A stretch of 34,540 nucleotides of DNA, from positions 1-34,540 of the forward strand of contig JAIRPF010000194.1 in assembly GCA_031257115.1 (NCBI GenBank), written 5' to 3'. This document shows positions 31,214 through 34,540 of this stretch, in pieces. The position numbers were made by a program, and so were the translations under genes. Each line of letters starts with the position of its first letter. The first letter of the stretch is position 1. Under the pieces are notes generated by a model, which was not told the origin of the DNA, made no database searches, and saw only the letters and a list, made by a program, of their open reading frames with translations. This DNA comes from Accumulibacter sp. (GTDB lineage: Bacteria > Pseudomonadota > Gammaproteobacteria > Burkholderiales > Rhodocyclaceae).

Positions 31214-32869
31214 TCATCCGCCCAGTCCGAGCATTTCCCGCGCGTGCCGCCGCGTGATCGCGGTGATTTCCACGCCGCCCAGCATGCGCGCCACTTCCTC
31301 GACGCGCCCGCGTTCGTCCAGCGCGACGACGCGGCTCGTCGCCTCGCCGTCACGGTCGTGCTTGGACACCCGCCATTGCCAGTTGGCGCGCGCCGCGACC
31401 TGGGGGAGGTGCGTCACGCACAGCACTTGCCGCTCGCTTCCGAGTTCGCGCAGACGCCGCCCCACGACCTCGGCCACGCCGCCGCCGATGCCCACATCGA
31501 CTTCGTCGAAAATCAGCGTCGGGACGCTGGCCGCCTGGCTCGTCACCACCTGGACGGCCAGGCTGATGCGCGAAAGTTCGCCGCCCGAAACCACTTTCGC
31601 CAGCGGGCGCGACTCGTTCCCGGCCAGTCCGGCGACGCGGAATTCGATCTGCTCCAGACCGAACGCGCCGCCCTCCGGCACCGGCGCGAGGGCGATCTCG
31701 AAACGGCCCCCGCCCAGCGCCAGTTGCCGCATCACCTGGCTCACTTCCGCGCCGAGCCGTTCCGCCGCCTTGGCGCGCGCCGCCGAGAGTTTTTTCGCCA
31801 GCGCCTCGTATTCCTCGCGTGCCGCCCTGGCGCGCGCTTCCAGCGCCGCCGTGTCCGCCGCCTCGCTCACCGCCGCCAGGCGCTCCCGGCAGCGATCCGC
31901 CAGCCCGGGCAGGTCTTCCGGACGCGCGCGATGCTTGCGCGCGCAGGCCAGTACCGCGTCGATGCGCCGCTCGACCTCGGCCAGCCGATCCGGGTCGGGA
32001 TCCAGCCGGCCGGCGTAGCGATGCAGCGCGGAAACCGCTTCGCTGAGTTCGGCCCGCGCCGATTGCAGCAGCGGCACTATTTCGGCGAGCGCCGGATCGA
32101 ACGCCGCCAGGTCGTCCAGGCGGGAGAGCGCCGCGTCGAGCCGCGTCTCGCACGAAATCTCGTCCTCGGAGAGCGCGGCCAGCGAAAAACGCGCGCCCTC
32201 GGCGAGGCCCGCCGCGTGCGAGAGTCTTTTGTGTTCGACGTCGAGGGCTTCCCATTCCTCGCGGGATAGGCCCAGCGATTCGAGTTCGCGCACCTGCCAG
32301 GCGAGTTCCTCGCGCTCCCGCGCCAGCGTTTCGGCGTCCGCCAGGGCGGATTCCAGCCGGCTTTTCGCCTCGCGGGCGTCCCGCCACGCGGAGGCCACCC
32401 GCGCCGCCAGATCGGACAGGCGCGCGTGCGCGTCGAGCAGGCGGCGCTGGGCGTCCGCGCGCAGCAGCGATTGATGCGTGTGCTGGCCGTGGATGTCGAC
32501 AAGACGCTCGGAAACCTCGCGCAACTGGTGCGCGGTTGCCGGCGAGCCGTTGAGATAGGCGCGCGAACGCCCGCCCGTGTCGAGCACGCGGCGCAGCAGC
32601 AGTCCGTCGCCGCCGCCGTCCAGATCGTTGTCGCGCAGCCAGGCGGACACCGCCGCGTCCGGCGCGAACTCGGCCGCGACCTCGGCGCGCTCGCTGCCCG
32701 CGCGGATCAGCCCGGCGTCGGCCCGCTCGCCCAGCACGAAGGCCAGGGCGTCGACGAGGATCGACTTGCCCGCGCCGGTCTCCCCGGTCAGCGCGCCGAA
32801 ACCCTCGGCGAATTCCAGCTCCAGCCGGTCGACCAGGACGAAATCGCGGATCGTCAGGCGTTGCAGCAT
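31214..32869 (-). CDS. recN: DNA repair protein RecN
   Basis: RecN is an SMC-like ATPase that acts early in double-strand-break repair by holding DNA ends together. The 551-residue length is normal. The protein shows Walker A GETGAGKSIL at 29-38 and the N-terminal SMC-type LQRLTIRDFVLVD. A long, Ala/Arg/Glu-rich coiled-coil centre spans about 150-380. A C-terminal ABC signature SGGELSRISLA and Walker B PTLIFDEVDVGIGG follow. The recN start codon lies one base after the nadK stop (TGACATG), so translation is probably coupled. No own promoter is evident. I saw no SOS box at this gene, since its control region would lie upstream of nadK. Confidence 0.96.
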   Translation of the reverse strand: MLQRLTIRDFVLVDRLELEFAEGFGALTGETGAGKSILVDALAFVLGERADAGLIRAGSERAEVAAEFAPDAAVSAWLRDNDLDGGGDGLLLRRVLDTGGRSRAYLNGSPATAHQLREVSERLVDIHGQHTHQSLLRADAQRRLLDAHARLSDLAARVASAWRDAREAKSRLESALADAETLAREREELAWQVRELESLGLSREEWEALDVEHKRLSHAAGLAEGARFSLAALSEDEISCETRLDAALSRLDDLAAFDPALAEIVPLLQSARAELSEAVSALHRYAGRLDPDPDRLAEVERRIDAVLACARKHRARPEDLPGLADRCRERLAAVSEAADTAALEARARAAREEYEALAKKLSAARAKAAERLGAEVSQVMRQLALGGGRFEIALAPVPEGGAFGLEQIEFRVAGLAGNESRPLAKVVSGGELSRISLAVQVVTSQAASVPTLIFDEVDVGIGGGVAEVVGRRLRELGSERQVLCVTHLPQVAARANWQWRVSKHDRDGEATSRVVALDERGRVEEVARMLGGVEITAITRRHAREMLGLGG

Positions 32870-32870
32870 G

Positions 32871-33806
32871 TCAGCGGATCGCCGGTTGCCGGCTCCAGTG
32901 CAGCTTTTCGCGCAGCATGGCGAAATAGCTGTAGCCGGGCGGGTGCAGGAAACGCACGGAATCCTTCGAACGCCGGATGCGCATCGCGTCGCCCGATTTC
33001 ATGTCGAAAGTGACCTGGCCGTCGAAATGCGCCCGCGAATCGTCGGCGCGCACGATGCGGATTTCGATCGCGCTATGGTCGCCGACGAGCACCGGCCGGT
33101 TGGTCAGCGAGTGCGGGCAGAGCGGCACCAGCGCGATGCCGGAAACCCGCGGGTGCATGATCGGGCCGTTGGCGGAAAGCGAATACGCCGTCGATCCCGT
33201 CGGCGTCGACACGATCACCCCGTCCGAACGCAGGTTGTAGAGGAATTCGCCGTCGACGCACAAGTCGAAATCGATCAGGCGGCCGATGGCGCCCTTGTCG
33301 ACCACCACCTCGTTGAGCGCCAGGTTGGAGGCGATGACCCGGCCGTCGCGCACGATCTCCCCGGAGAGCAGCATCCGGTCTTCGGCGACGAACCGGCCGG
33401 CCAGCAGGTCGTCCACGCAGTTCAGCATGTCCGCTTGGGCGACGTCGGTCATGAACCCCAGGCGCCCTTGGTTGACGCCGGCGAGCGGCACGCGATGGCG
33501 CGCCAGATGGCGGGCCGCGTTGAGCATCGTCCCGTCGCCGCCGAGCACGATCGCCGCGTCGGCCCGCGCCCCGATCTCGGCGTACCCGCAGCGCATCCAG
33601 ACCTGCGGATCGGTTTCCGTGTGGGAGAGGTTCGCCGAGAGGCTCGCGGTAGCTTCCTCGACCAGCACGTCGACGCCCCGGTCGTAAAGGTTTTTCGCCA
33701 GCAGGGACAGCGATTCCAGGATTTCGCGGCTCTGGTACTTGCCGATCAGCGCGATCGTGCGCAGTGGAAAAGGGCCGTTGCCGGGAGAAGGATGGGAGGC
33801 GGTCAT
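32871..33806 (-). CDS. nadK: NAD kinase
   Basis: NadK makes NADP from NAD and ATP (or polyphosphate) in the cytoplasm. The 311-residue protein has the catalytic GGDGTM motif at 89-94, [10 protein letters not shown], the NE motif in [10 protein letters not shown], and the glycine-rich [16 protein letters not shown]. Length and order fit the proteobacterial family. The start at ATG 33806 lacks a strong ribosome binding site. nadK and recN are a familiar proteobacterial pair, here only one base apart. Sequence just upstream belongs to a decayed vapBC module on the opposite strand, so the native promoter region may have been partly replaced. Confidence 0.95.
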   Translation of the reverse strand: MTASHPSPGNGPFPLRTIALIGKYQSREILESLSLLAKNLYDRGVDVLVEEATASLSANLSHTETDPQVWMRCGYAEIGARADAAIVLGGDGTMLNAARHLARHRVPLAGVNQGRLGFMTDVAQADMLNCVDDLLAGRFVAEDRMLLSGEIVRDGRVIASNLALNEVVVDKGAIGRLIDFDLCVDGEFLYNLRSDGVIVSTPTGSTAYSLSANGPIMHPRVSGIALVPLCPHSLTNRPVLVGDHSAIEIRIVRADDSRAHFDGQVTFDMKSGDAMRIRRSKDSVRFLHPPGYSYFAMLREKLHWSRQPAIR

Positions 33807-33824
33807 GGGATGGAATTAAACCAC

Positions 33825-34057
33825 AAAGCTCCTCGGCCCGGCGCACCCGCGAGGTACTGGACAAGGTGGTCATCCAGGGCGCTACCGTCATCGTGGCACG
33901 TAACGGGCGGGTGATCGCCCGGATTACGCCCGAAGCTCCGCGCATGACCGCCAGCGTGGCGCTCGCCGGCCTGGGGTTGTTTCCGAAAGAAGCCGACGCA
34001 TGGATCGAGGACAGCCGTGGAAATTTCGATGAGCCGATGCGTGATCCGTGGGCATGA
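33825..34057 (+). pseudogene. antitoxin (Phd/VapB-like), N-terminus lost
   Basis: Conserved sequence starts around 33833 with LDKVVIQGATVIVARNGRVIARITP, the middle of a Phd/YefM-type antitoxin fold, and continues to a typical acidic end (WIEDSRGNFDEPMRDPWA) that contacts the PIN toxin. The usual first 15 or so residues with the start codon are missing; the open frame instead runs back into the nadK start region. The stop TGA overlaps the ATG of the toxin remnant (ATGA), as in working toxin-antitoxin operons. It is a remnant or at best a poorly translated gene. Confidence 0.7.
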
Positions 34058-34366
34058 TTCTCGATGCGTGCATCTGGATCGAGTGCACGTGGACACGGCG
34101 GATGCCGCGCGGGTCCGCGGCGAACGGATGGTGTTCCTCTCGGCCATTTCCCTGGGGGAATTGCACTTTGGCGCGGAGGCTTGCTTCGGCCCGGCCTTGC
34201 GCGCCATGCGCCTATCCGCAAACTCAACGGCCGCCCGGTATTCCCCGAAACCGCCGACACGGCGGCGGCTTTCAGCATGCTCGCCGCCCAAGCCGTCGAA
34301 CATGCTCACGCGCTACCGACCTTCGATCCCGCCGGATTGCCGGGATTGCAGCTCATGACGCTCTGA
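34054..34366 (+). pseudogene. VapC-like PIN toxin, multiply frameshifted
   Basis: Three pieces in different frames resemble a PIN-domain ribonuclease. The first is MILDACIWIE from 34054, with the first catalytic Asp. The second is MVFLSAISLGELHFGAEAC around 34129-34185, with the conserved Glu. The third is LNGRPVFPETADTAAAFSML and following to the stop at 34366. At least two frameshifts separate them and the loop between the first two is shortened. The toxin is therefore inactive. It belongs with the truncated antitoxin just upstream. Confidence 0.72.
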
Positions 34367-34440
34367 CGAAACAGGGCGCATTGAAAGCGATCGCCCACAA
34401 CGAACACAACGGGCGCGGCAAAAGGCAAAAGATAGGACCC

Positions 34441-34537
34441 GTCATACCGGCGCGATCCGGTATCCAGCGAGTTGGTTTTCCCCGAACGCCGGTCTGGATT
34501 ACGGGGATCAAAAATGGAGCGCGGGCGTCACGCCCGC
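34441..34537. repeat. REP-like unit and short palindrome at the right end
   Basis: GTCATACCGGCGCGATCCGG (34441-34460), continuing TATCCAG to 34467, is a variant of the REP unit with ATACCGG/CCGGTAT arms. At 34521-34537 GCGGGCG-TCA-CGCCCGC is a perfect 7-bp palindrome. The last 170 bases hold no gene. Confidence 0.65.
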
Positions 34538-34540
34538 AAA

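Overview
The window looks like chromosomal DNA of a GC-rich betaproteobacterium, perhaps Rhodocyclales-like. The placement is an inference from the housekeeping genes (rlmB, lplT, radA, nrdJ, htpG, ppiD, fabI, recN, nadK) and from the many REP-type repeats built on the core ATTCCCGC/GCGGGAAT. No 16S rRNA or other taxonomic marker is present. Genes lie on both strands in short units, separated by unusually long, repeat-filled spacers.

Region by region. Positions 1-3277 hold a YbaK-type tRNA-editing domain protein, a DNA methyltransferase carrying a C-terminal nuclease-like domain, and convergent rlmB. Positions 3278-6912 hold a repeat and hairpin spacer, then a compact sugar-acid locus: an IclR-family regulator with a perfect KdgR-like operator, a KDPG aldolase and a KDG kinase, closed by a strong terminator. 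Positions 6974-7740 hold a thiolase whose N-terminal half is gone, cut at a composite repeat. Positions 7742-10572 hold lplT and radA, divergent. Positions 10758-12207 hold a gene broken by two frameshifts and an intact SprA-like putative metalloprotease. Next come tRNA-His with promoter and terminator, and another repeat zone with a small hypothetical gene. Positions 14246-17361 hold a B12-dependent ribonucleotide reductase preceded by two NrdR boxes 31 bp apart. After a 1.1-kb repeat zone comes a metallophosphoesterase gene interrupted at a run of eight G.

Positions 19677-21981 (minus strand) hold a periplasmic solute-binding lipoprotein directly followed by a membrane diguanylate cyclase, a plausible sensor pair. 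htpG follows, with a good sigma-32-type promoter. Positions 24677-27752 hold a DUF3014 protein, tRNA-Leu(CAA), a visibly AT-richer island with a glycine-zipper membrane protein, a small HTH protein and tRNA-Asp. Positions 27828-30623 hold convergent ppiD and fabI. Positions 31214-33806 hold nadK and recN, one base apart. The right end carries decayed vapBC remnants.

I see no CRISPR array, complete insertion sequence or prophage. The features most worth following are the self-contained KDG/KDPG locus, the lipoprotein-diguanylate cyclase pair, the methyltransferase-nuclease fusion, the bipartite 60-bp repeat that marks a broken gene, and the AT-rich island beside tRNA-Leu. Nothing seen can firmly be called a wholly new system.
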